Assembly: GCA_964448615.1 (NCBI GenBank) | Contig: CAYUWH010000008.1 | Location: forward strand, 1 to 44,773 | Source: CAYUWH01 sp964448615 | Lineage (GTDB): Bacteria > Patescibacteriota > Gracilibacteria > Peribacterales > Peribacteraceae | DNA length: 44,773 bases | Direction: 5' to 3' | Shown here: piece after piece, positions 14,416 through 22,480 of the stretch | How positions within the stretch are numbered: the first letter of the stretch is position 1 | How the letters are laid out: every line of letters starts with the position of its first letter | Notes under the pieces: model-generated | What the model saw: the letters and a program-made list of their open reading frames with translations, nothing else | What the model was told of the DNA's origin: nothing | Database searches by the model: none | Made by a program: the position numbers and the translations under genes

Positions 14416-14477
14416 ATATGACACTTTGCGAAGTTTCCTTGGTTGTCTTCCCTTTCAGACTAGCTCACACTAGGCCC

Positions 14478-15305
14478 ATGTCGCTTAAGCCTCTCACCCT
14501 GCTCTCAATCCTCTTCGTCAGCATCTCTCTTTCCGCATGCGGAAAGGAACATGTTGAACTCCCGAAAGGATTACAGGAAGTCACAGGGATCCTGCATGCC
14601 GTTCCCCTCTCCGCCACTCGCCGCGGAACGCATGTGCTGGAGATCAGCAGCAAGCCGTTTACGTTTGTGGAAAGTGAAATGCCTCTGCGAGCACTGGAAG
14701 GATTGCAAGTCACGGCGCGCGGCACATTTGAAGAGAACCTCGATCCGAGCCTACTTCCCGTTCTCATTGCGACGGAGATTTATCCGAGAGTACGGGCACT
14801 GAGACAATGGAAGCAGCCGACGCTTGGTATTACGCTGAATGTTCCTGAGGAATGGAATGGTGAGAGTGATGGGCAGATGCTGCGGTTTTCCAGCTCCGGT
14901 TCCCTGAAACCGATTCTGATTGTGGAAGCATCGGAACTCGAAGAATTGCCGAACGGAGAGCAAGGTGCGGTTGGTGGTGAAAGTGCGAGGACACTACGCA
15001 GCGCGAGTGGACAAACGGTATTCGTGAAGCGTCCGAATGGATCCATCGTGAGGTTTTCCTATACCTACCGAGGCGAGGAAGAAGAGCGAGTCGAACAAGA
15101 TTATGAATTCCGCCAGATTGTGCTGCGCTCGGTGGTCTTTGGCGGAGCACCAAGTTCTGCGAGCGGCATTTCCACGGGCACGGGGTCTTCTGCGGTACTG
15201 GGGCAACCGTGCGGCGGGGATGCGGGCATCCTTTGTCCCAGCGGTCAGTACTGCGAGGTGACGGACAGCCAGACGGACATTGGTAGATGTAAGGTGGTAC
15301 GATAG
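14478..15305 (+). CDS. lipoprotein with a Cys-rich C-terminal module
   Basis: A 275-residue exported protein. The signal segment (residues 5-18) ends in the lipobox LSAC, with Cys at about 20. The mature part has an OB-like or beta-rich first half (VTGILHAVPL to ATEIYPRV), a second domain starting LGITLNVPEEW (about 118-240), and a small module with four Cys (QPCGGDAGILCPSGQYCEV then GRCKV) like those seen at the ends of many secreted Patescibacteria proteins. Function unknown. The start at 14478 begins the signal peptide directly; the earlier frame from 14418 is unlikely. The preceding terminator shows it has its own transcript. Confidence 0.7.
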   Translation: MSLKPLTLLSILFVSISLSACGKEHVELPKGLQEVTGILHAVPLSATRRGTHVLEISSKPFTFVESEMPLRALEGLQVTARGTFEENLDPSLLPVLIATEIYPRVRALRQWKQPTLGITLNVPEEWNGESDGQMLRFSSSGSLKPILIVEASELEELPNGEQGAVGGESARTLRSASGQTVFVKRPNGSIVRFSYTYRGEEEERVEQDYEFRQIVLRSVVFGGAPSSASGISTGTGSSAVLGQPCGGDAGILCPSGQYCEVTDSQTDIGRCKVVR

Positions 15306-15313
15306 GAAATTTC

Positions 15314-15361
15314 AAAATCCACATCCCTAAGGAATGTTCTTTGGTGTGGAATGTGGATTTT
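15314..15361. repeat. inverted repeat after the lipoprotein gene
   Basis: Perfect 11-bp arms AAAATCCACAT (15314-15324) and ATGTGGATTTT (15351-15361), extended imperfectly by AATTTC/GAATTTT. It may stop transcription of the lipoprotein gene. Confidence 0.6.
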
Positions 15362-15397
15362 GGAATTTTTCACCAGAAATGCATATTTTGACCATAG

Positions 15398-15427
15398 GTT
15401 CCACGACGCAGTGGAACGGGCTTTTTT
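15398..15427 (+). terminator. probable terminator upstream of recA
   Basis: Stem GTTCCAC / GTGGAAC (15398-15417) with loop GACGCA, then GGGC and six T. Confidence 0.6.
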
Positions 15428-15445
15428 GGTGTACGATGATACACC
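15428..15445. promoter_or_regulatory. palindromic box 1 upstream of recA
   Basis: GGTGTACGATGATACACC: 6-base arms GGTGTA / TACACC around CGATGA. A related box lies 81 bp downstream. Confidence 0.5.
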
Positions 15446-15479
15446 ATACTCTTTGTAAACTGGTTGCAAGTGCACTTTC

Positions 15480-15508
15480 TTGACCCTTCACGCTCAGGAC
15501 GTGATAGT
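15480..15508 (+). promoter_or_regulatory. promoter of recA
   Basis: TTGACC (15480-15485), 17-nt spacer, GATAGT (15503-15508). The leader of about 54 nt is pyrimidine-rich (TCTCCTCCCTTTTCATCTCC) and has no SD. Confidence 0.6.
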
Positions 15509-15526
15509 GGTGTACGTTCGTGTACC
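15509..15526. promoter_or_regulatory. palindromic box 2 over the recA transcription start
   Basis: GGTGTACGTTCGTGTACC, sharing GGTGTACG with box 1. It starts right after the -10 and covers the expected +1, the position of a repressor operator. It is not a standard LexA box of either the CTGTN8ACAG or GAACN4GTTC type. Confidence 0.5.
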
Positions 15527-15568
15527 TTTATCTCCTCCCTTTTCATCTCCTCTTCTTCCCCTACCATT

Positions 15569-16678
15569 ATGAGTAAGACTTCTTCATCTGCTTCCACCGC
15601 TATTATGGATACTCCCGTTAAGTCCGAGAAAAAATCTTCTGATACAGCTGCCTCCAAGAAGCCAGGCCCTGATGCCCTGAAGCTTGAGGCGATTAAAAAT
15701 GCGCTTGCTCAAATCAAGAAGCAATATGGCGATGGCGCCATCATGGAAATGGGTGAAAAACACGCAACCGAGATTGAGAAATTCAATTCGGGTTCCCTGT
15801 CCTTGGATATCGCCCTCGGTGGCGGTATCCCAATGGGCCGCATCATCGAAATCTACGGACCGGAATCCTCCGGAAAGACCACGCTCGCACTTCATGCAAT
15901 CGCAGAAGTGCAGCGCAAGGGGGGGCGTGCCGCATTCATTGATGCAGAACATGCACTTGATCCTTCCTATGCAAAAAAAATCGGCGTTGATATTGATAAT
16001 CTCCTCATTGCGCAACCGGATGATGGTGAGCAGGCGCTGGAAATCACTGAGACGCTCGTGCGATCCGGCGGTATTGATCTGATTGTCATCGACTCCGTCG
16101 CGGCACTTACGCCACGCGCGGAAATCGAAGGCACCATGGGCGACAGTCACATGGGTCTGCAAGCTCGTCTCATGAGTCAGGCATTGCGCAAGCTTACGGC
16201 CATTGTCAGCAAGACGGGCTGTTCTGTGATCTTCATCAACCAAATCCGCATGAAGATCGGCGTCATGTTCGGCAATCCCGAAACCACGACCGGCGGTAAC
16301 GCGCTCAAGTTTTACGCTTCTCTCCGCTTGGATGTCCGACGCATTGATAAAATTATGGAGAAGATTGCCTCCGGTGACGGTACTGAACAAGAAATCGTGG
16401 GAAACAGGACACGCGTGAAAGTGGTGAAGAATAAAGTCGCACCGCCGTTCCGTCAGGCAGAGTTTGATATTCTCTACGCCAAGGGAATCAGTAAGGAGGG
16501 AGATATCCTGGATTTGGGTGTAAAATATGGCGTGATTGAGAAAGCGGGCGCCTACTTCCGTCAAGGAGATGAAACGCTCGGTCAAGGGCGGGAGCAAGCA
16601 AGAGTCTTCCTTATGGAAAATCCCAAGATCGCACAGCGCCTGGAGAAGGAAATTCGCGAAAAGGCGATGGCGGAATAA
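15569..16678 (+). CDS. recA: recombinase RecA
   Basis: Forms filaments on single-stranded DNA for strand exchange and, in other bacteria, LexA cleavage. The 369-residue protein has Walker A GPESSGKTTL (about residue 97), the Walker B region LIVIDSVAAL, loop L1/L2 segments (GLQARLMSQALRKLT, FGNPETTTGGNALKFYAS) and the C-terminal Lys/Glu-rich end. About 33 residues of Ser/Lys-rich sequence precede the usual RecA start, so the N-terminus is longer than normal; a later Met (IMDTPVK) is possible. The start at 15569 follows the CU-rich leader. Two related palindromes flank its promoter. dnaB follows in the same direction. Confidence 0.97.
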   Translation: MSKTSSSASTAIMDTPVKSEKKSSDTAASKKPGPDALKLEAIKNALAQIKKQYGDGAIMEMGEKHATEIEKFNSGSLSLDIALGGGIPMGRIIEIYGPESSGKTTLALHAIAEVQRKGGRAAFIDAEHALDPSYAKKIGVDIDNLLIAQPDDGEQALEITETLVRSGGIDLIVIDSVAALTPRAEIEGTMGDSHMGLQARLMSQALRKLTAIVSKTGCSVIFINQIRMKIGVMFGNPETTTGGNALKFYASLRLDVRRIDKIMEKIASGDGTEQEIVGNRTRVKVVKNKVAPPFRQAEFDILYAKGISKEGDILDLGVKYGVIEKAGAYFRQGDETLGQGREQARVFLMENPKIAQRLEKEIREKAMAE

Positions 16679-16697
16679 CACAATGAAACGATGTTTG

Positions 16698-16729
16698 CCG
16701 TAACGGCGACGCCGGCGTCGCCGTTACGG
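16698..16729. repeat. perfect 32-base GC-rich palindrome after recA
   Basis: Arms CCGTAACGGCGACGCC / GGCGTCGCCGTTACGG with no loop bases between them. It starts 20 nt after the recA stop. No T-run follows, so if it stops transcription it is not a classical terminator. It could be a distant relative of the GTAG palindromes (same arm length of 16) or a protein-binding site. Confidence 0.75.
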
Positions 16730-16864
16730 TTCCATGTGTCGAGCATTCTCCACATCCAATCCACATCCGTTCCTTACAACAGATCATGAGGTGCGCGCAA
16801 TGCAACGCCGTTTCATTGTTATGCGTCCGAATTTCCACCATAGTGCAACACCACCACCCCTCGT

Positions 16865-18223
16865 ATGGTTGCACTCCTGGACGCACCACCACATTCGCTT
16901 GAAGCGGAGCGCACCGTTATCGGTGCCTTGCTTCTTGATCCAGATGCCGTGATCAAGGTATCCGATATTTTGCGTCCGGAAGATTTTTACGATCCGACGC
17001 ACAAGCTGATCTATCAGGCGGTGTACGAATTGTTTCATCATCATCAAGTGATCGATTTCATCACGGTTTCGAACAAGCTTGCCGATGCCAAGCGTTTGCA
17101 AGATGTGGGAGGCCCGGCGTTTTTGGCAGAGCTCGCGTCTTCCGTGCCGACATCATCACACATTTATCAATATGCACAGATTGTCAAAACGAAAGCGGTT
17201 CACCGTAATATTATTATTGCAGGGCAACGCATCGCCGGTTTGGGTTACGAGGTGAATCGCGATATTCCAGAGCTCCTTGATGAAGCTGAGAAAGCGATTT
17301 TCGGTATTACGAATATGTTCTTGAAGGACAAATTCGTTCACATCCGCGATATCCTTGATGCCCGCTACGAAAAATTTGCCGAAGTGCACGAATCGAAAGA
17401 CGGAGATGTATTCAAAGGTGTTCCAACGGGGTTCCATGCACTGGACTCAAAATTGGCCGGATTGCAGCCAAGCGACCTGGTGATTCTCGCAGCGCGCCCT
17501 TCCATGGGCAAAACGGCACTTGCCTTGAACATCGGTGTGAATGCCGCCATCAAACATCGCAAGACCGTCGGTATTTTCTCCTTGGAAATGAGCAAGGAAC
17601 AGCTTGTCGATCGTTTGTTTGCCTCTTTGCTTGGTGTCGACTCCTGGAAGCTTCAGCGTGGCAAACTCGATGACAGCGATTTCCAGAATATGGGGCCGAT
17701 CATGGACGAAATGAGCAAGGCCAATATTTTTATTGATGATTCCTCTGCATCATCCATGCCGGAGTTCCGTACGAAAGCGAGGCGCTTGCAAATGGAACAC
17801 GGCCTCGACCTGCTCATCGTCGATTACCTTCAGCTCATGAGCACCGGCAATTCCAGCTTCGCCGGAAATCGCGTGCAGGAAATTTCGGAAATCTCGCGTT
17901 CCATCAAACAAATCGCGCGCGAACTTCGTGTGCCGGTGCTTGCATTGTCACAGCTGTCGCGTGCGGTCGAGTCGCGTCCCGATAAAATTCCCCAACTTTC
18001 CGATTTGCGTGAGTCAGGTTCTATCGAACAAGATGCAGACGTAGTACTCATGATGTATCGCGATGATTATTATAACGAAGACAGCGATCGTCAGGGCGTT
18101 GCCGATGTCTTCATTCGGAAGCATCGCAATGGACCGGTCGGCAGAGTGGAGCTGATGTTCAAAAAAGAGCAGATGCGTTTCTATGATATCGATAAAGTTC
18201 ACTCCTCCTCACACGACGACTAA
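16865..18223 (+). CDS. dnaB: replicative DNA helicase DnaB
   Basis: Hexameric helicase that unwinds DNA at the replication fork. The 452-residue protein has the N-terminal DnaB domain (SLEAERTVIGALLLD, about residues 11-110), a linker, and the RecA-like motor with Walker A RPSMGKTALAL (about 210), the Walker B strand LLIVDYLQLM (about 318), LSQLSRAVESR and the ESGSIEQDADVV segment. Length is normal and there is no intein. The region before the ATG is C-rich and lacks an SD; no strong promoter was found in the 180 bp after recA, so co-transcription with recA is possible. mraY follows after 19 bp. A DciA-like loader is encoded at 26835. Confidence 0.97.
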   Translation: MVALLDAPPHSLEAERTVIGALLLDPDAVIKVSDILRPEDFYDPTHKLIYQAVYELFHHHQVIDFITVSNKLADAKRLQDVGGPAFLAELASSVPTSSHIYQYAQIVKTKAVHRNIIIAGQRIAGLGYEVNRDIPELLDEAEKAIFGITNMFLKDKFVHIRDILDARYEKFAEVHESKDGDVFKGVPTGFHALDSKLAGLQPSDLVILAARPSMGKTALALNIGVNAAIKHRKTVGIFSLEMSKEQLVDRLFASLLGVDSWKLQRGKLDDSDFQNMGPIMDEMSKANIFIDDSSASSMPEFRTKARRLQMEHGLDLLIVDYLQLMSTGNSSFAGNRVQEISEISRSIKQIARELRVPVLALSQLSRAVESRPDKIPQLSDLRESGSIEQDADVVLMMYRDDYYNEDSDRQGVADVFIRKHRNGPVGRVELMFKKEQMRFYDIDKVHSSSHDD

Positions 18224-18230
18224 ATAGTGC

Positions 18231-18236
18231 TATCCT
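18231..18236 (+). promoter_or_regulatory. extended -10 box for leaderless mraY
   Basis: TGCTATCCT (extended -10) with TATCCT at 18231-18236, 6 nt before the ATG at 18243. It starts 4 nt after the dnaB stop region. Confidence 0.5.
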
Positions 18237-18242
18237 GCTGGC

Positions 18243-19307
18243 ATGCCCACCGATTTCATTCCTTCCCGCCCCGATCTGACGCTCATCGCGATGCTCGGGT
18301 ACGGTCTTTTTTCGTTTGCGTTCGCATTGTTCATCACGCCTTGGTTCGTCCAATTCCTCATTCGTAACAAGGTGGGAAAACAATTGCGCGTCGAAACGGT
18401 CGACGGGAAGGACCCGACGATTTTCCGTACGTACCATCAGAGCAAGAGCGGAACGCCCACCATGGGTGGGTTGCTGATCTGGGGATCGATTCTTGCGACC
18501 GTGCTATTTTCGCGTGCACTCGCCTATTTTGGTGTAGTGGAACATTCGCTCCTGCAACGCGGACAGGTGTGGCTACCGCTTCTCGCACTCGTATCGTTCG
18601 GTATTCTCGGAGGATTCGATGACTACCTGAATATCAAAGGTGTCGGCAAAACAAAAGGGCTGAAGGCATTGCCGAAAATTATCGTACTATTGCTGATTTC
18701 CACGATATGCGCGGTGTGGTTTTACCGCATCGGCTATAACTCGATTACGATTCCCTATCTGCATACGGTCGTGGAATTAGGCATTTGGTATATTCCAATT
18801 TTTATTTTCATCGTGGTCGGCACTGCCAATGCCGTGAACTTCACTGATGGCTTGGACGGGTTGGCGGGCGGGTTGCTCGTGATTGCCTTCGGAGCCTTCG
18901 GGGTGCTTGCCTATTTGCAGGGACTCTCGGTGCTCGCGGGATTCTGCGCCGTCTGCGTCGGAGCCATCGCTGCGTTTCTTTGGCACAATGTTCCCCCTGC
19001 GATCTTCTTCATGGGTGATACTGGCTCGATGGCGCTCGGTGGCACGCTCGGCGTGATGGCGCTCATGATCGATCAAGCGTTGGTGCTGCCATTGATCGGA
19101 TTCGTGTTCGTCGTCGAAATGCTGTCGGTCATCATCCAGCTCACGAGTAAAAAATTGCGCGGCGGAAAGAAGGTCTTCATTGCGGCGCCGATTCATCATC
19201 ACTTCGAAGCGCTCGGCTGGGGCGAGAGTAAAGTGACCATGCGTCTGTGGATCATCGGAGCGGGGGCTGCGTTTTTGGGAATTATTATCGGTGCAATGCA
19301 TTCCTGA
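18243..19307 (+). CDS. mraY: phospho-N-acetylmuramoyl-pentapeptide transferase
   Basis: Integral membrane enzyme that moves phospho-MurNAc-pentapeptide onto undecaprenyl phosphate, making lipid I. The 354-residue protein has about ten membrane segments and all signature motifs: SGTPTMGG (about residue 68), FDDYLN (about 125), NAVNFTDGLDGLAGG (about 197), FMGDTGSMALGG (about 259) and the HHHFE motif (about 320). Length is normal. The usual mur/fts neighbours are absent; it stands alone after dnaB with its own leaderless promoter. Together with glmS and the PBP it indicates peptidoglycan synthesis. Confidence 0.96.
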   Translation: MPTDFIPSRPDLTLIAMLGYGLFSFAFALFITPWFVQFLIRNKVGKQLRVETVDGKDPTIFRTYHQSKSGTPTMGGLLIWGSILATVLFSRALAYFGVVEHSLLQRGQVWLPLLALVSFGILGGFDDYLNIKGVGKTKGLKALPKIIVLLLISTICAVWFYRIGYNSITIPYLHTVVELGIWYIPIFIFIVVGTANAVNFTDGLDGLAGGLLVIAFGAFGVLAYLQGLSVLAGFCAVCVGAIAAFLWHNVPPAIFFMGDTGSMALGGTLGVMALMIDQALVLPLIGFVFVVEMLSVIIQLTSKKLRGGKKVFIAAPIHHHFEALGWGESKVTMRLWIIGAGAAFLGIIIGAMHS

Positions 19308-19311
19308 CGAA

Positions 19312-19394
19312 GTGAGTAGTACGTAGTTTGTAGTGAGTAGTCTCTAGACAGATCTTCACATACAGAAAAGCGAAACAACTACTTACTACTCACT
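19312..19394. repeat. word-repeat inverted repeat between convergent genes
   Basis: Left part GTGAGTAGTACGTAGTTTG with GTAGTGAGTAGT following; right part ACAACTACTTACTACTCACT. The perfect core is AGTGAGTAGT / ACTACTCACT. It may end both convergent transcripts. Confidence 0.55.
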
Positions 19395-19848
19395 AATCCC
19401 AGAAGGGTTCTTTCAATGCTTTCTCCATCACTTCGTCGAGCGTCTTTTGATTTTCCTCGCGAGGAATTTTTCCCTCAAGCTTGTAGATGCGCTTCATGGA
19501 GCGATACGTTCCCCAGGGATAAAAGCGCTGACGGCGCATGCGTACCTTTTTTTCCTTCGGATCTGCTTTTGGTTTTTCAGGTGTTGCAGTTGCAGTTGGC
19601 TTTGCTGTTCCCTCTTCTTTTGTATCGTCCTCTCCCGCACTGAGCGGAGTCGAAGTGTCTACGTCTTCCATTTCTTTCATGGCAAGAGGCTTTGGATTTC
19701 CCGCTTTATTCCATTCCACAATACCAACAACGATGCGCTTTTTTGGGTCGACGTACACTAAATCATCGTCTTTATAGCCCAGCGGCCCTACGGGCAAGGG
19801 GGCGGGGGCGGCTGGGGCAATGCCGTCGGTAACGGGTTCTTGCGTCAT
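19393..19848 (-). CDS. hypothetical protein with a charged, disordered middle
   Basis: A 151-residue protein of unknown function. The Pro-rich N-terminus (about residues 10-22) is followed by a short strand region (YKDDDLVYVDPKKRIVVGI), a Thr/Glu/Lys/Pro-rich low-complexity middle (about 65-100) and a basic C-terminal segment with RFYPWGTYRSMKRIYKLEG. No signal peptide or membrane segment. TATACT at 19860-19865 (minus) gives a leader of only about 5 nt. The membrane protein gene lies 36 bp upstream on the same strand. Confidence 0.55.
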   Translation of the reverse strand: MTQEPVTDGIAPAAPAPLPVGPLGYKDDDLVYVDPKKRIVVGIVEWNKAGNPKPLAMKEMEDVDTSTPLSAGEDDTKEEGTAKPTATATPEKPKADPKEKKVRMRRQRFYPWGTYRSMKRIYKLEGKIPREENQKTLDEVMEKALKEPFWD

Positions 19849-19884
19849 CAGTGCTGGGCAGTATAGGTGAAAGGAGCACTGCCG

Positions 19885-20472
19885 TCACGGTCGCAAATGA
19901 TGTTCTTCGGGCGCCAACGGAGGTGGGGGCGGGGGCGGAGGGGGTGGAGGTACGACGGGATGGCGTCGCTCGTGGGCCGGGAGTCGGTCTTCGGGGTGCT
20001 GAAATACTTCCTGGGGCCCCTCACGCCGTTGTTCTTGGAAGAGCAGGAAGGAGTAAAGCACGCCGACAAGGCTGCCGATGAGAGCGACATACAGCCCGAA
20101 ACGCACTTCCATGCGGGAAAATTCGAAGGTTACCTGCGTCAGGACGGAGAGCGACGCAAGGATTAGCATCGTCGATTGAATCGCGAGGAAAAACCGCAGC
20201 GGCTCCCGAATGCGTCTGCGCAGAAGAGTGGGGCCGCCCAGCAGTGGAGATGCGGTGAATGCGAGTGAGGCCAGTGTCATGATCAGAACGCCCCATCCCA
20301 GAAATGACGTGTAAAATCCAAGACCGCTATAGGTCATGCGCTCTCCTCCGAGCCACTCACCTGAAAGCCAGGGCAAAAACACGCCGATGAGTGCAATCAG
20401 TGTCGAGCCGTTGAGAATGCGCTCTTCAAGAGAGAGTTTTTTCAGCGTGTGCAAAAAGCGAGTCCACCACAT
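19885..20472 (-). CDS. membrane protein with a polyproline tail
   Basis: A 195-residue protein of unknown function with four likely membrane segments (about residues 25-45, 53-75, 95-115 and 125-145), then a charged cytoplasmic tail with a run of eleven prolines near residue 180. Such a run would need elongation factor P for translation. The start at 20472 begins MWWTRFLHTLKKL; the frame extending to 20955 overlaps the divergent glycosyltransferase gene and is rejected. TACACT (20482-20487, minus) lies 9 nt before the ATG. The G-rich strand of the polyproline codons may fold (see findings). Confidence 0.65.
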   Translation of the reverse strand: MWWTRFLHTLKKLSLEERILNGSTLIALIGVFLPWLSGEWLGGERMTYSGLGFYTSFLGWGVLIMTLASLAFTASPLLGGPTLLRRRIREPLRFFLAIQSTMLILASLSVLTQVTFEFSRMEVRFGLYVALIGSLVGVLYSFLLFQEQRREGPQEVFQHPEDRLPAHERRHPVVPPPPPPPPPPPLAPEEHHLRP

Positions 20473-20496
20473 GTGGGTCCGAGTGTAGCACACTGC

Positions 20497-20502
20497 TATG
20501 CT
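20497..20502 (+). promoter_or_regulatory. extended -10 box for the first GT4 gene
   Basis: TGCTATGCT, 6 nt before the ATG at 20509. Confidence 0.5.
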
Positions 20503-20508
20503 GGGTTC

Positions 20509-21573
20509 ATGCATCTTGGACTTGATGTGCGCGAAGCATGGGCGCGCTGTCCCACCGGCAAAGGAAAATGGACACAAGGATTCGTGCGAGAGTTGCTGAC
20601 GCGGGATGTATCCGTAGATTTGTATACCGATTGCGAACCGCCTGACTTGTGGAAGGAATTGTTGCGGAAGAGCCGTGCACGTGTCGTGAAGATTCCGGTA
20701 CGAGGTTGGAGATGGCATCTGGCGGCGGCACGCATGCTCAAGCGTTCGCAGCTCGATGCGTACGTCAGTCCCGTCAGTTATCTTGTGCCGTTTTTGGTGG
20801 GAACATCCGTACGCTGCATTCCGGTTGTGCATGATTTGATCGCATTTCGCCATGAGCCGCATGATCGCAAGGCATCGTGGATCGAGCGTCTCACCTTGCC
20901 GCGCGTGGCGCGCACGGCGTGGAAATTTTGCGTGATCAGTGAGGCGACGAAGCACGATCTGCTCACGCGGTATCCCGCACTCTCACCGCAGAACGTGCAT
21001 GCTATTTTTGCGGGAGGCGAGGAGGGCGAATATGCGCCCACGATATCCGATGGCATCACGATCGTGTGTGTTAGCACGCTCTGTCCGCGCAAAAATCAGG
21101 CGCGTCTTATTCGCGCGTTCGCCTCGCTCCCCTCTCCCCTGCGTGAGCGGGCACGTTTGCATCTGGTCGGAGGGCGCGGATGGCACGATGGGGACATTGT
21201 TGCGCTTGCGTCTACAACACCCGGCGTGAAGTGGGAGGGGTATCTCGATGATGCGGCGTGCGATGTATTACTGCGCCATGCGGCCGTTTTTGCCTTTCCT
21301 TCATTATATGAAGGATTCGGCTTGCCGTTGCTCGATGCGATGCGCAGACGGATTCCCCTGCTCACGTCCAACCGTGGCAGCATGAAGGAAGTGGCGGGTG
21401 ACGCCGCGTATTTTTGCAATCCGGAAGATGAATCTTCGATTGCCAAAGGCCTTGAGGAATTGTTGGCGAATGAAGCATTGCGTGAGCGGCTTATGCAAGC
21501 GGAGTCGCAGCGCGCAGGGCTCTTTACCTGGAAGCACACCGTTGACAGTTTTTTGGATGTGTTGAAATCATGA
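20509..21573 (+). CDS. GT4-family glycosyltransferase
   Basis: A retaining GT-B glycosyltransferase of 354 residues, probably adding a sugar to a cell-surface glycan from a nucleotide sugar. It has an N-terminal acceptor-side half starting MHLGLDVREAW with CIPVVHDLIAFRH (about 105), the linker FCVISEATKHDL, and a C-terminal Rossmann half with CVSTLCPRKNQARLIRAF (about 190) and the E-x7-E type motif SLYEGFGLPLLDAM (about 265). Substrate unknown. TATGCT within an extended -10 (TGCTATGCT) lies 6 nt before the ATG, so the mRNA is leaderless. nadK follows after 19 bp with its own -10. A second GT4 gene lies at 23965. Confidence 0.88.
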   Translation: MHLGLDVREAWARCPTGKGKWTQGFVRELLTRDVSVDLYTDCEPPDLWKELLRKSRARVVKIPVRGWRWHLAAARMLKRSQLDAYVSPVSYLVPFLVGTSVRCIPVVHDLIAFRHEPHDRKASWIERLTLPRVARTAWKFCVISEATKHDLLTRYPALSPQNVHAIFAGGEEGEYAPTISDGITIVCVSTLCPRKNQARLIRAFASLPSPLRERARLHLVGGRGWHDGDIVALASTTPGVKWEGYLDDAACDVLLRHAAVFAFPSLYEGFGLPLLDAMRRRIPLLTSNRGSMKEVAGDAAYFCNPEDESSIAKGLEELLANEALRERLMQAESQRAGLFTWKHTVDSFLDVLKS

Positions 21574-21579
21574 TCGCGC

Positions 21580-21585
21580 TATACT
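21580..21585 (+). promoter_or_regulatory. -10 box for leaderless nadK
   Basis: TATACT, 7 nt before the ATG at 21593. It lies just after the stop of the glycosyltransferase gene. Confidence 0.5.
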
Positions 21586-21592
21586 TCGGTTC

Positions 21593-22480
21593 ATGCTGCA
21601 GTATAAGCGCATCGGCTTAACCGTAAAGCGAACGCTCGATGAAAAAGATCAAACCGTCGAGCGCGTGGTGGCAATTTTACGTTCGATCGGAACGGACGTA
21701 TTTGCTGATACCGATCGCATCGAAGATGTTTCCTGCTTGAAGGGCGTGCCGCCGTTGAAAGATTGCGGCGGTATTGATCTGCTGCTTGTGATCGGCGGTG
21801 ACGGCACCATCATGCGTTCCGTTCGCGAGTTGCATGATCCACGTATTCCGATTCTCAGTGTGAACCGCGGGCGAGTCGGATTTTTGGCGGAGACGAGCAT
21901 CGAAGAGGCCGAAGAATGGATTCCAAAGTTATTATCCGGAGAGGGAGTCATCGAAGAACGGAATTTGTTGAATGTGTCGGTGATGCGTGAGGGGCAGAAT
22001 TTTTTTGAAGGATTTGCATTAAATGAAGCGGTTATTGCACAGGGTGCCATCGCGCGTCTGCTCGATGTGCGCGCCGAAATTAATGGCGAAATGCTCACGA
22101 CGTATCATGCCGATGGTTTGATCATCGCCACGCCAACAGGATCGACGGCGTATTCACTTGCAGCCGGCGGGCCGGTGGTCCATCCGCGTCTTTCGGCACT
22201 GATTCTCACGCCGATCAATCCGCACAGCTTCAGTCAGAAGCCCATCGTGATTCCCGGCGAGAGTACCGTGATGGCGGAAGTGGTGCCGCGCGCTCATCAA
22301 TCCGAACACAGCGAAGTGAATCTCACGCTCGACGGGCAGGTGTATCAACCGCTCGGGGAACATGATCGCATCGTTGTCTCGTTGCACCGCGATACCGTCA
22401 AATTTTTACGTCGCAAACAGGATACGTTTTTTGCGACGTTGCGGGCCAAACTCAAATGGGGCGAGCCATTGGAGCGTTAA
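21593..22480 (+). CDS. nadK: NAD kinase
   Basis: Phosphorylates NAD to NADP in the cytoplasm. The 295-residue protein has the GGDGT motif (about residues 68-72), the FLAE segment (about 100), the NE pair in FALNEAVIAQG (about 145) and the Gly-rich TPTGSTAYSLAAGGP (about 183), in the family order and at normal length. Leaderless start by the TATACT box; no SD. Its TAA overlaps the stop of the convergent 22477-23112 gene by sharing bases 22477-22480. Confidence 0.95.
   Translation: MLQYKRIGLTVKRTLDEKDQTVERVVAILRSIGTDVFADTDRIEDVSCLKGVPPLKDCGGIDLLLVIGGDGTIMRSVRELHDPRIPILSVNRGRVGFLAETSIEEAEEWIPKLLSGEGVIEERNLLNVSVMREGQNFFEGFALNEAVIAQGAIARLLDVRAEINGEMLTTYHADGLIIATPTGSTAYSLAAGGPVVHPRLSALILTPINPHSFSQKPIVIPGESTVMAEVVPRAHQSEHSEVNLTLDGQVYQPLGEHDRIVVSLHRDTVKFLRRKQDTFFATLRAKLKWGEPLER

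Noticed and set aside
15584..16681. 365-codon antisense frame opposite recA
   Set aside because: RecA on the plus strand is certain and the antisense product is Cys/His-rich without any protein family pattern.
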